This document shows positions 38,501 through 45,743 of a stretch of 64,000 nt of DNA, one piece after another (positions within the stretch are counted from its first letter, which is position 1; the number at the start of each line of letters is the position of its first letter). The DNA lies in the NCBI RefSeq assembly GCF_014200605.1, contig NZ_JACHCE010000009.1:1-64000 (forward strand). Reading direction: 5' to 3'. This DNA comes from Pedobacter cryoconitis. GTDB lineage: Bacteria; Bacteroidota; Bacteroidia; Sphingobacteriales; Sphingobacteriaceae. Under the pieces are notes generated by a model. It was given only the letters and a program-made list of their open reading frames with translations, was not told the DNA's origin and searched no databases. The position numbers were made by a program, and so were the translations under genes.

Positions 38501-39035
38501 TCTTTGTACCCTTGATCAAGATCGAAACCGAAGGTAATGGCAGGCCTTTTTCATCCAGTACTTTTCCTCTGACATCAATATCTTTAAAGAGGCTGATGAT
38601 TTTATTGAGCAGTGAAACTGATAAAGGTTTGATTACAATCGTGTTTTCCTCAATCGTATAAGTTAGCTGCTGACCGGCGAGACAGGTTTTCATGACCTCA
38701 TCGATAGAACTATGGTTAAACCTGGCATCAATTACTTTGTTTGCTTGCAGTTTATCCTGCTCCCAGAGCACGTTATAACCTGTTTGTTTCCTGATTTCCC
38801 TGAAAATAGATTTTATAGCTACATTTTTTCGTGTTAAAGAGATGTTCTGGGCTTTACTGCTGGCGGCGGCCTGGAGCAGAAACACAATCATTAAAACTGA
38901 AGTAAGTTTAACACTCATTATGAATTGTCTTTTAAACGCGGCATCAAGACCTGGAATCCCAGGCAGTTTAACTGGCAAAAATTTAGTAGCGCAGGCGCTT
39001 AACCTGCGAAAAAAAATAGTATAAATTGTATACAT
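35505..39035 (-). CDS. SusC/RagA TonB-dependent transporter with STN signalling domain
   Basis: 1176 residues from the ATG at 39035. The leader MYTIYTIFF... is common in Sphingobacteriaceae; an internal ATG at 38918 begins a clean signal peptide (MSVKLTSVLMIVFLLQAAASSKAQ). Domains in order are STN (about 75-130), CarboxypepD_reg-like (about 150-235), plug (LTEVVVVGYGTQKK; LKDAASAAIYGSRAAFGVVLI), then a 22-strand barrel ending FGMNLNF. The STN domain signals to the FecR protein encoded next to it, so substrate binding should switch on the ECF sigma factor of this locus. Confidence 0.93.
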   Translation of the reverse strand: MYTIYTIFFRRLSACATKFLPVKLPGIPGLDAAFKRQFIMSVKLTSVLMIVFLLQAAASSKAQNISLTRKNVAIKSIFREIRKQTGYNVLWEQDKLQANKVIDARFNHSSIDEVMKTCLAGQQLTYTIEENTIVIKPLSVSLLNKIISLFKDIDVRGKVLDEKGLPLPSVSILIKGTKTWYKTDENGNFQFKVPNTDAVLVFTYLGYKSQEAPVSQTGNMNITLMPVLSDLTEVVVVGYGTQKKANLTGAVDAITSKQLENRPIVNLGQGLQGLIPNLNISIASGKPNSVPEFNIRGYTSINGGAPLILVDNVPFSASELLMLNSADVESVSVLKDAASAAIYGSRAAFGVVLITTKSAKSNKLNVSVNTYTAIRTIGKLPDVVTDPYTALQIKNEAAYPLYNPAYSASLVEAARLRSLDPSLPSVIIDPGDPNKWFYIGQTDWLREAYNKTAPTYNAGVTISKKADQVSYYLSANYYSQNGMARDAHEKNNLYNMRGKVDLNITKWLTLSNNTIFSAGNYQSPNIIDNDSYFQAINRSNVIDVPKNPDGSWTPAGASVLGAAKEGGRRNTDNHTVQTTFAFDASLIKDVWTLKGDATFRRVDTLSRAYSIPVPYKTGPNIAPPLATSSDATNRNINAKYDVVNLYTEAHKRLGNHFISGLVGYNQEHSINTNFQASRKLLISNNIPSVNLATGDQTIKETIREWAVQGIFYRLNYNFKEKYLLEFNGRYDGSSRFAADRRWAFVPSASAGWVISEEQFFKPVKEAIGMNQFKIRGSYGVLGNQASVGEYDYIALMESGKGNQILDGKQNTYVNPPGAISSNFTWEKVSTINMGADLTFFKNRLELNLDKYTRYTKNMLVPGKLLPGVFGTASPTTNSADLKTKGWEVRLNWRDAVQVGGSPLSYNLTFALSDSRAYITRFDNPTKSFSFDGKSYYEGMEIGEIWGLESEGFFQNADELKNHANQTAVGTDDQRYQYFVGDIKFKDRNGDGKVDFGNKTVGNSGDLYKIGNSQIRLPYSIDLSASWKGFDVRVFLQGVGKRDWYAQGSNIYFWGIYAQPWTNVTTQNMDHWTPETPNAYFPRVKAYAAEDTGEELGIPNTRYLQNAAYLRVKNLTIGYTLPKNILKKLKLENVHFYISGENLFEYSKLKVKLDPEGLQGNIYPFQRTYSFGMNLNF

Positions 39036-39124
39036 TTGATCGTTTGTTGGTGGTTTTGAAATATGCTATATCCTGGTTTATTCTGTTAACCTCAATAAAC
39101 ACATGGCTCAGGCCATGATATGGT

Positions 39125-39156
39125 CAGTGATGTTTGCAGCATCACTGGCTTTTTTT
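39125..39156 (+). terminator. Rightward-facing terminator between SusC and FecR genes
   Basis: A perfect 8-bp stem (39125-39132 with 39140-39147) is followed by GC and seven T on the plus strand. All genes nearby run leftward, so it would stop an antisense transcript coming out of the SusC region. A second small hairpin (CATGGC-TCAG-GCCATG) lies just to its left. Confidence 0.55.
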
Positions 39157-39178
39157 GAGATTACAGTATTGCTGTGGT

Positions 39179-40324
39179 TTATTTCACGACTATAATCTTC
39201 CTCCCTTCAATTTTAAAATGTACTGATCCGGTTAATTCCAATGTTTTTAAGATTTGTGATACTTTACCAAATCTGGATACGGTACCACTAAAATGTTTCT
39301 CACGCAGGTCGTTTTCCTGAAAATCTACTTTAACATCATACCAGCGTTCTACTTTTTTCATGATATTTTCAAGCCCTTCGTCGTTGAACATAAAAAGACC
39401 GTCCTTCCAGGCCAATGCTTCTTCTATGTCTACCGGAACTACCTGAATATGGTTACTGGTGATAGCCTGCTGTCCGGGTTTTAAGATCTGCTGTTCCTGG
39501 CTGTGCGCTGTAAGAGATACTTTAACACTACCTTCTGCCAGTGTAGTTTTTGCATGGCTTTCATCGGCATAAGCACTGATGTTAAAATGGGTACCCAAAA
39601 CTTCAATCTTTTGCTTGCTGCTGTTCACAATAAAAGGCATGTTTTTATTTTTTGCCACTTCAAAATAAGCTTCACCTTTCAGCGTAACCTGGCGCTGGGT
39701 ACCGCTAAACCTGGCAGGAAAACTTAAAGAAGAAGCCGCGTTAAGCCATACTTTAGTGCCGTCAGGCAGATTGACCTGGTATTGACCGCCTCTTGGGGTT
39801 TCAATGCTGTTCAGCGCAGTCTGTGCTTTGAGATCAGCTCCTGCTGAGGCGGGTTGTACGGTATAAACTAACTGACCGGTACTGGTCTTGGTAATCAGGC
39901 AGCCGGCTTGTTGAGCTATTTCGCCATTTGAGGCATCATCGAGTGCTATTTTAGTGCTGTCCGCTAAGGTCAGCAGTGCTTTATTACCACCCGGACGTAT
40001 ATCTGTCTTTGTGAAATCTGCTGGCTGATTTTGTCTGCCTGTATGAATGGAGGACGTTCCAAAGTACAGCCCGGTACTGATTATTAAAATTGCCGCCGCG
40101 GCATACCAGTATGTTCTTTTTTTAGCAGGGACTTTTTTATTGTTTTCTGCCAGGATACCAGCCCAGATTTCCTGCTCTGCTCCAGTGTAGTCGGGCTCCT
40201 GGTTTTCATCTGGTATATTGGCAGTTTCTTTTAGATACCAGCTTTCTACAATAGATTTTTCTTCTGCTGTACAATTGCCTTCAAGGTATTTCGCTATTAA
40301 TTTTTTCGCTCTTTCGTTTTCCAT
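39179..40324 (-). CDS. FecR-family anti-sigma regulator
   Basis: 381 residues: cytoplasmic sigma-binding head (ERAKKLIAKYLEGNCTAEE...), one membrane segment at about 73-90 (TYWYAAAAILIISTGLYFG), a FecR domain (TPRGGQYQVNLPDGTKVWLNAAS, GEAYFEVAKN) and a C-terminal DUF4974 domain (LENIMKKVERWYDVKVDF, VSQILKTLELTGSVHFKI). It holds the ECF sigma factor and releases it when the STN domain of SusC signals. Confidence 0.93.
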   Translation of the reverse strand: MENERAKKLIAKYLEGNCTAEEKSIVESWYLKETANIPDENQEPDYTGAEQEIWAGILAENNKKVPAKKRTYWYAAAAILIISTGLYFGTSSIHTGRQNQPADFTKTDIRPGGNKALLTLADSTKIALDDASNGEIAQQAGCLITKTSTGQLVYTVQPASAGADLKAQTALNSIETPRGGQYQVNLPDGTKVWLNAASSLSFPARFSGTQRQVTLKGEAYFEVAKNKNMPFIVNSSKQKIEVLGTHFNISAYADESHAKTTLAEGSVKVSLTAHSQEQQILKPGQQAITSNHIQVVPVDIEEALAWKDGLFMFNDEGLENIMKKVERWYDVKVDFQENDLREKHFSGTVSRFGKVSQILKTLELTGSVHFKIEGRKIIVVK

Positions 40325-40402
40325 GGTATCACCGGTTTTAACGGCTTATATGGTTAAGAACGTTTGCTCAAAGTAAGGTAGTAGAGGAAATGAAAAAATA
40401 AT

Positions 40403-40981
40403 TTAGCTATGGAAGAATAACAGGATTGCAGCTAATGGCCCTAATCTTAAACGCAGTATTTTAATGGCGTTACTCATTTGTTTTTTTACGGTTTTATCAG
40501 AGATTTCCATTTTGAAGGCGATCTCTTTATGAGATAAATTGACCTTACGGCTCAGCTCAAATACTTCACGCATTTTGGCCGGCAGTTTGGCAATTTCACT
40601 TTCAATACGGGTAGCAAGTTCCCGGTTACGCACCAGGTGATCTGTGATGTCAGTTCCTTCATCGATAAACTTTTCCAGTGAATTCATGTACTTCTCTTTC
40701 ACTTTACCACGTTCAAATAATTTAAGGATGCTGTTTCTGACAGCTGCGTAGAGAAAAGATGATAAGGAAGTGTGTAAGTCTAAAGTGCCTGATTTAGCCC
40801 AGACCATCACAAAGACATCCTGAATGACGTCTCTTGATTCTTCTTCATTTTGCAGAATTTTACGGGAATAGCGATACAGGATACTCCAGTACCTTTTATA
40901 AATTTCAGCATAGGCGTGATGATCATGCTCTTTTAAAAGCACCAGTAAATCATCATCTGAAAGCGAATCATAAGTGACCAT
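40403..40981 (-). CDS. ECF-family sigma factor (FecI-like)
   Basis: 192 residues from the ATG at 40981 (MVTYDSLSDDDLLVLLKEHD is the usual family start); an ATG ten codons earlier is less typical. Region 2 shows FAEIY-like AYAEIYKRYWSILYRYSRKIL and SRDVIQDVFVMVWAK; region 4 shows MREVFELSRKVNLSHKEIAFKMEISDKTVKKQMSNAIK. It is the first gene of the ECF-FecR-SusC-SusD-phosphoesterase locus, paired with the adjacent FecR gene. Confidence 0.92.
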   Translation of the reverse strand: MVTYDSLSDDDLLVLLKEHDHHAYAEIYKRYWSILYRYSRKILQNEEESRDVIQDVFVMVWAKSGTLDLHTSLSSFLYAAVRNSILKLFERGKVKEKYMNSLEKFIDEGTDITDHLVRNRELATRIESEIAKLPAKMREVFELSRKVNLSHKEIAFKMEISDKTVKKQMSNAIKILRLRLGPLAAILLFFHS

Positions 40982-41338
40982 TAACCCATTCTTATATTTG
41001 GAACAAAACAACCGTTAATTCCTGAATATACGATTCTTTGTTTATTATTATTTTGTTAAATGTTACCGGTAATTATGTTCCTGATTTTTAATTAATGTTA
41101 AGTATTGTTGAACATATTGCAGAAATACTAAACGATTGCCTGAGCCGGCTAATAATCTTTGAAACAGTTGCATAGGAAACATAATTCTGTTTTTAAGCCC
41201 GAATTTTACTGATAGACAATGGTTTATTTTGAAAATGATATGGGAATCAGTTTATTTATCTTTAATCAGTTACCCGAATAAGATCAAGCGATCTTTATTG
41301 CATCTTTAGCTTTTTGCTTAACCAAATATAAATTAAAG
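40982..41338. other. Divergent intergenic region, ECF sigma and SerC-like genes
   Basis: This 357-base gap holds the promoters of two divergent operons. I found no convincing TTTG/TAnnTTTG pair. The right end carries TTAACCAAATATAAATTAAA (41318-41337) just before the SerC-like start; a very similar sequence precedes the permease gene (45705-45724). No RNA gene or repeat was recognised. Confidence 0.5.
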
Positions 41339-42436
41339 ATGACGATCCAGATTAAACATAATTTTGGGGCGGGACCCTGTATCCTTCCTGCCAGTGTATT
41401 GGAACAAGCTGCTGAAGCAGTAAAAAACTGGGATAATAGTGGCCTTTCTATCCTTGAGGTTTCTCACCGCTCTCCAAAATTCGAAGAGGTAATGCAGAAA
41501 ACGGAACAATTGGTAAGAGAACTTCTGGAAGTGCCAGAAGATTATGCAGTACTCTTTTTACAAGGTGGTGCGAGTACACAATTTTCAATGATCCCACAAA
41601 ATTTCTTACAGAAACATCAAAAAGCAGCTTACCTGGATGCCGGGTTATTTGGCCATAAATCTATTAAAGAAGCAAAGTATTTTGGTGAGGTAGACATCGT
41701 TGGTTCTTCGGCAGGTGCGAGCTATTCCAGCGTACCAGAGATAGGAACGGTGACTAAAGATACGGCCTATTTTCATTGCACTTCCAATAATACCATTGAA
41801 GGGACAGAAATGTTCGGCTTTCCTGATTTAGGCGTGCCGCTAATCTGTGATATGTCTTCGGATATTTTCAGCAGAGTAATTCCGATCGGCCAGTTTGATC
41901 TTGTATATGCAGGTGCGCAAAAAAATATGGGCCCTGCGGGAATGACATTGGTCTTAGTGAAAAATGAATTGCTGGAAACTGTTAAACATCCTGTTCCATC
42001 TATGTCTGATTACCGGATTTACCGGGATAATCAAAGTATGTTCAATACACCGCCGGTATATTCTATTTATGTAGCCATGCTAAATCTTCAATGGTTGAAA
42101 GCGCAGGGTGGGGTTGCACAGATCGAGAAGGAAAATATCGCCAAAGCAGCCTTATTATATGCGGAGATAGATAGAAATCCTTTGTTTTACGGCATGGCCG
42201 ATAAAGCACATCGTTCCAGGGTAAATGTTTGTTTTAAAATGCATGATCCGGCTAAAGAAGATGAGTTTTTATCCTTTGCTGCAGAAAGGGGTATGGTTGG
42301 GATTAAAGGTTATCGTACAGCTGGTGGTTTCAGAGCTTCGCTTTACAATGCATTGCAGATCAGTTCTGTAATAGCTCTGGTGGCTTGTATGCAGGAATAT
42401 GAGAAACACAGTTTATTATCATATGGCAACAATTAG
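41339..42436 (+). CDS. Phosphoserine aminotransferase family protein (SerC paralogue)
   Basis: 365 residues, a full-length PLP-dependent class V aminotransferase. The PLP lysine is Lys 195 (YAGAQKN), His 43-Arg 44 keep the SHR motif, and NTPP and FRASLYNAL are present. Two positions differ from SerC as I know it: the Trp that stacks on PLP is Phe 104 (AGLFGHK), and the His of the phosphate-binding GHR is Tyr 325 (GYR). No serA lies between this gene and DUF1015, although that order is usual in relatives. The enzyme may make phosphoserine or may use another oxo-acid; context with acetyl-transfer and deacetylation genes favours the latter (inference). Confidence 0.85.
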   Translation: MTIQIKHNFGAGPCILPASVLEQAAEAVKNWDNSGLSILEVSHRSPKFEEVMQKTEQLVRELLEVPEDYAVLFLQGGASTQFSMIPQNFLQKHQKAAYLDAGLFGHKSIKEAKYFGEVDIVGSSAGASYSSVPEIGTVTKDTAYFHCTSNNTIEGTEMFGFPDLGVPLICDMSSDIFSRVIPIGQFDLVYAGAQKNMGPAGMTLVLVKNELLETVKHPVPSMSDYRIYRDNQSMFNTPPVYSIYVAMLNLQWLKAQGGVAQIEKENIAKAALLYAEIDRNPLFYGMADKAHRSRVNVCFKMHDPAKEDEFLSFAAERGMVGIKGYRTAGGFRASLYNALQISSVIALVACMQEYEKHSLLSYGNN

Positions 42437-43592
42437 ACCTTTCGTGGCCTTAAGGCCTCAGGAAGTTTATTTAGACAAAATGTTATCACTCAAAGCCCCC
42501 TCCTGTAATGGAAGGGGGAATGGTTTTATTGCCAGGATGCTGGATAAAGGACATTCTGGTGATCAGGGGCTGACCAATGCAAATATTCTGGCGAACCTCA
42601 AAAGGATGATCAGGTCTGGTGATTTTTATCAGGAAGAGCATCCCTGTATCTTTATTTATGAAATCACTCAGGGCAATCATGTGCAAACAGGGGTATGGGC
42701 TGTGACTGACCTGGACGATTTTGACAGGGGACATATCAAAACGCATGAATCTACAGCTGATTGTAATTCTTCTGGCTTAATTGACTACCGGGATGAGGTG
42801 GGGCTGGAAGGAGGCCCCTTATTGATTACTTACCGGCCAAACCGGGCAATCAGCTCCATTTTAAACCAGATCAAAAAGGCAGAGGCTAATTCTGTGTATT
42901 ATGCAGATAAGATTTTTCACAGAATATGGACAGTTTATGATCTTAAAACGATCCGTGAACTCAGTTTGTATTTTTCTGAATTGCAGCATGTTTATCTTGC
43001 AGACGGACATCACCGCCTGCTGGCAGCGGCGAAGTACAGAAATATGGACTCAAAAACGATATTGGAATCGGGGAATTTTATTTCTTCTTTCTATTTGTCC
43101 AGCGACCAGTTGAGAATAAAGGAATCTTACAGGGTTATTATTCCGGCAGGAGAAATTTTCCTGGATCAGGTTTTTAGAACCATGAAGCGAATTTTTTCTG
43201 TGACTAAGTCGCAGCGCAATGAGCCTGTAATACCTGTTCAGGAGCGTGAATTTGGCTTATTTATGGATGGTAAATGGTATAGAATGGTTTATAAGATGAA
43301 AGATAAAGCAGGGCTGCCTGATGCCTGTCTTTTACAGCAAACCGTATTTGAACCCTTATTTAAAATAGAGAATCCTGAAACAGATGAACAGGTGATTTCT
43401 GTAGGAGGTGGCAGTGCTTTAAATGAGATTCAGCAAATTTTAGCGGATAACCCTGCTGCAATTGCTTTTACACTGGCAGTTATTAATGCCGATCAGCTGA
43501 TGGATATTGCTCATCAGGGAATTAAACTCCCTCCAAAATCAACCTGGGTAGAACCGAAGATCCCCTTTGGTTTACTGTTAAGAAAATTATAG
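42423..43592 (+). CDS. DUF1015-family protein
   Basis: 389 residues from the ATG at 42423, which overlaps the end of the SerC-like gene by 14 bases and so indicates translational coupling. The family start MATIRPFVALRP and the signature ADGHHRLLAA (about 193-202) are clear. The DGHHR motif recalls the DGHxR of ParB/Srx-fold serine kinases such as SbnI (resemblance only). DUF1015 genes are commonly next to serC/serA, so a role in serine or phosphoserine chemistry is plausible but unproven. Confidence 0.85.
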   Translation: MATIRPFVALRPQEVYLDKMLSLKAPSCNGRGNGFIARMLDKGHSGDQGLTNANILANLKRMIRSGDFYQEEHPCIFIYEITQGNHVQTGVWAVTDLDDFDRGHIKTHESTADCNSSGLIDYRDEVGLEGGPLLITYRPNRAISSILNQIKKAEANSVYYADKIFHRIWTVYDLKTIRELSLYFSELQHVYLADGHHRLLAAAKYRNMDSKTILESGNFISSFYLSSDQLRIKESYRVIIPAGEIFLDQVFRTMKRIFSVTKSQRNEPVIPVQEREFGLFMDGKWYRMVYKMKDKAGLPDACLLQQTVFEPLFKIENPETDEQVISVGGGSALNEIQQILADNPAAIAFTLAVINADQLMDIAHQGIKLPPKSTWVEPKIPFGLLLRKL

Positions 43593-43764
43593 GATCATCC
43601 TGTTGAAATGAAAACAGACCTTTCCGTTTTGGAAGGGTCAGCTTAGTCTTGTGCGGGCCAATTAAAATATAATCTGCCTCTATACTTATCTAAAAGCTAT
43701 TTATTAAGATTTCTGGCATCGGGCATATCATTTGGGTTTAGGTTTTTAAAAAATTTAGACTAAA

Positions 43765-44370
43765 ATGGAGAATCAAATGATATTTGTGCGTGTTGCCACA
43801 TTAAATGATATCAGATATGCCGATGAAATAGTTAAAGAAACTGAAGCTTCGGCGATTGCCAGAGGATCAGGAATTGCCAAACGTACTCCTGAATCTATCG
43901 CGCAAAAGATGCGTGACGGTAAAGCTGTTGTTGCGGTGACCAGCAGTGGAAAATGGGTGGGTTTCGCTTATTTTCAACCCTATGAAAACAATAAATTCGT
44001 TTCTAATTCAGGTCTGATCGTGTCTCCCGAATTCAGAAACTCTGGTGTCGCAAAAGCAATTAAAGACAGAGTTTTCAAAATGGCACGCAAGCTGTATCCT
44101 GAAGCAAAAATCATAAGTATTACCTCGGGTGCTGCCATTATGAAGATGAATACTGCACTGGGTTTTGAACCTGTTACTTTCTCGGAGATTACCCAGGATG
44201 AATCCTTCTGGGAGGGCTGCAAAAATTGTGTAAACTACGATATTCTGGAAGGGAAGAAAAAATGTAACTGTTTGTGTACAGCTATGTTATTTGACCCGGA
44301 AAAACATCAGGCAGAGACTATCCCTTCGGAGGTTTTAAGACATTTTCCTATGTATTTTTTCAGAAGCTAA
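43765..44370 (+). CDS. GNAT acetyltransferase of the arginine-cluster (ArgA-like) type
   Basis: 201 residues. The sequence follows the Bacteroidota GNAT usually encoded just before argG: VRVATLNDIRYADEI, ASAIARGSGIAKRTPE, WVGFAYFQ, NSGLIVSPEFRNSGVAKAIK (acetyl-CoA site) and LGFEPVTFSE. The C-terminus has a cysteine cluster (CKNCVNYD...CNCLCTAM) that may bind metal. These enzymes are thought to acylate glutamate in arginine synthesis. Here argG, argC, argD and argB are absent and an ArgE-like gene follows after 15 bases, so this looks like a specialised copy. Confidence 0.8.
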   Translation: MENQMIFVRVATLNDIRYADEIVKETEASAIARGSGIAKRTPESIAQKMRDGKAVVAVTSSGKWVGFAYFQPYENNKFVSNSGLIVSPEFRNSGVAKAIKDRVFKMARKLYPEAKIISITSGAAIMKMNTALGFEPVTFSEITQDESFWEGCKNCVNYDILEGKKKCNCLCTAMLFDPEKHQAETIPSEVLRHFPMYFFRS

Positions 44371-44385
44371 TTAATCTTTTTATTT

Positions 44386-45516
44386 ATGAAAACAGATTTT
44401 GAATATCAAACTGATCAGGATTCTTTTTTCCCATACCAGGTAGAATCCTTTGAATTATTAAAACAATTAATCTCGACACCTTCATTTAGCGGCCAGGAAG
44501 AAAAGACCGCAAATTTAATTGAATCATTTCTGCAGGATAATTATGTATTTACTTTAAGAAAGCATAATAATATATGGTGTTATAATCTCCATTTCGAACA
44601 TAATAAGCCTACCATTTTACTGAATTCGCACCATGATACTGTGCGCCCTACAGCTGCCTATACTAAAAACCCTTTTGAGCCGGTTGTTTGTGACGGCAAA
44701 TTATATGGTTTGGGGAGTAATGATGCTGGCGGGGCGCTGGTATCGCTGATTGCAACCTTTCTTCATTTCTTTAAAAGGAGGGACCTGCCTTTTAACATCT
44801 GCCTGGCATTAACTGCCGAAGAGGAAACATCTGGTGAAAAAGGACTTAAATCTATACTGGGAGACCTGCTTCCGATTGCTTTTGCCATTGTTGGTGAACC
44901 AACAAATATGCAGATGGCTATTGCCGAAAGAGGTTCTATGGTGCTGGATTGTAAATCATTTGGCCGTTCGGGACATGCAGCACGCGAAGAAGGTGATAAC
45001 GCTATTTACAGAGCATTAAAAGATATTCAATGGTTCTCTTCTTTTGTGTTCCCTATTGAATCCAGGGTAATGGGCCCTGTTAAAATGACTGTTACAGAGG
45101 TGAATGCAGGGATACAGCATAATATTATCCCGGCCGAGTGTAATTTCACTGTAGATGTCCGGCTGACAGATGCCTATACAGAAAAAGAGCTTTTGCATAT
45201 CATTCAAAATCATACTTTCTGTGAGTTTACGGTAAGGCCCGGCGTATTAAAACCTTCCTGTATCAACGAATTGCATCCTATTGTTAAAACAGGTCTTGCT
45301 ATCGGGAGGTCGGCTTATATTTCTCCTACCAGTTCTGATCAGGGCTGGCTGGATATGCCCTCTATAAAAATGGGCCCCGGAGAATCTGCCCGCTCGCATA
45401 CGGCCGACGAGTTTATTTACCTGGAAGAAATTAAAGACGGCATGGATATTTATGTCCAGTTACTGGAATCCCTGTTCCCTTACCTGATTAATAATCCGGA
45501 GGCTAAGGCCGGATAA
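44386..45516 (+). CDS. M20-family deacetylase (ArgE-like)
   Basis: 376 residues. Metal and catalytic positions are visible: NSHHDTV (His 82/83), GSNDAGG (Asp 113), TAEEETSG (Glu 145/146), a GEPTNM ligand region and the late RSHTADEF His. The dimerisation insert has FGRSGHAAREEG. It fits the N-acetyl/N-succinyl-ornithine deacetylase branch of Bacteroidota. Adjacent to the acetyltransferase and followed by a strong terminator, it would remove the acetyl group at the end of a short pathway (inference). A second arginine set may exist elsewhere in the genome. Confidence 0.85.
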   Translation: MKTDFEYQTDQDSFFPYQVESFELLKQLISTPSFSGQEEKTANLIESFLQDNYVFTLRKHNNIWCYNLHFEHNKPTILLNSHHDTVRPTAAYTKNPFEPVVCDGKLYGLGSNDAGGALVSLIATFLHFFKRRDLPFNICLALTAEEETSGEKGLKSILGDLLPIAFAIVGEPTNMQMAIAERGSMVLDCKSFGRSGHAAREEGDNAIYRALKDIQWFSSFVFPIESRVMGPVKMTVTEVNAGIQHNIIPAECNFTVDVRLTDAYTEKELLHIIQNHTFCEFTVRPGVLKPSCINELHPIVKTGLAIGRSAYISPTSSDQGWLDMPSIKMGPGESARSHTADEFIYLEEIKDGMDIYVQLLESLFPYLINNPEAKAG

Positions 45517-45540
45517 AACCTTTCCTGTTGCTTTTTTTTT

Positions 45541-45610
45541 GCCCCGGTATTCAGTACCTGTTTAATCTGATATTTTAAACAGGCGCTGAATGCCGGGGCT
45601 TTCTTTTTAT
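45541..45610 (+). terminator. Very strong terminator after the SerC-to-deacetylase cluster
   Basis: A long imperfect stem (45541-45565 with 45575-45599) of about 23 pairs with a two-base interruption is followed by T-rich sequence (45600-45608). An oppositely placed T run at 45532-45540 is no help to leftward transcripts. It cleanly separates the cluster from the permease operon. Confidence 0.88.
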
Positions 45611-45743
45611 ATTTATTTAAGCCCGGTGGACGGAGATGTTAAAATAGCTTAATAACTGGATAAACAGGGATTGCTTTTTTTACTTAAAACATCCTTTCTT
45701 TATCCTAACCAATATAAACTAAAAACGTATAAACGATATTAAA

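Noticed and set aside
43617..43639. A 9-bp hairpin after the DUF1015 gene as a terminator
   Set aside because: It has no T run on either strand, so I list it only as a possible mRNA-stabilising hairpin.
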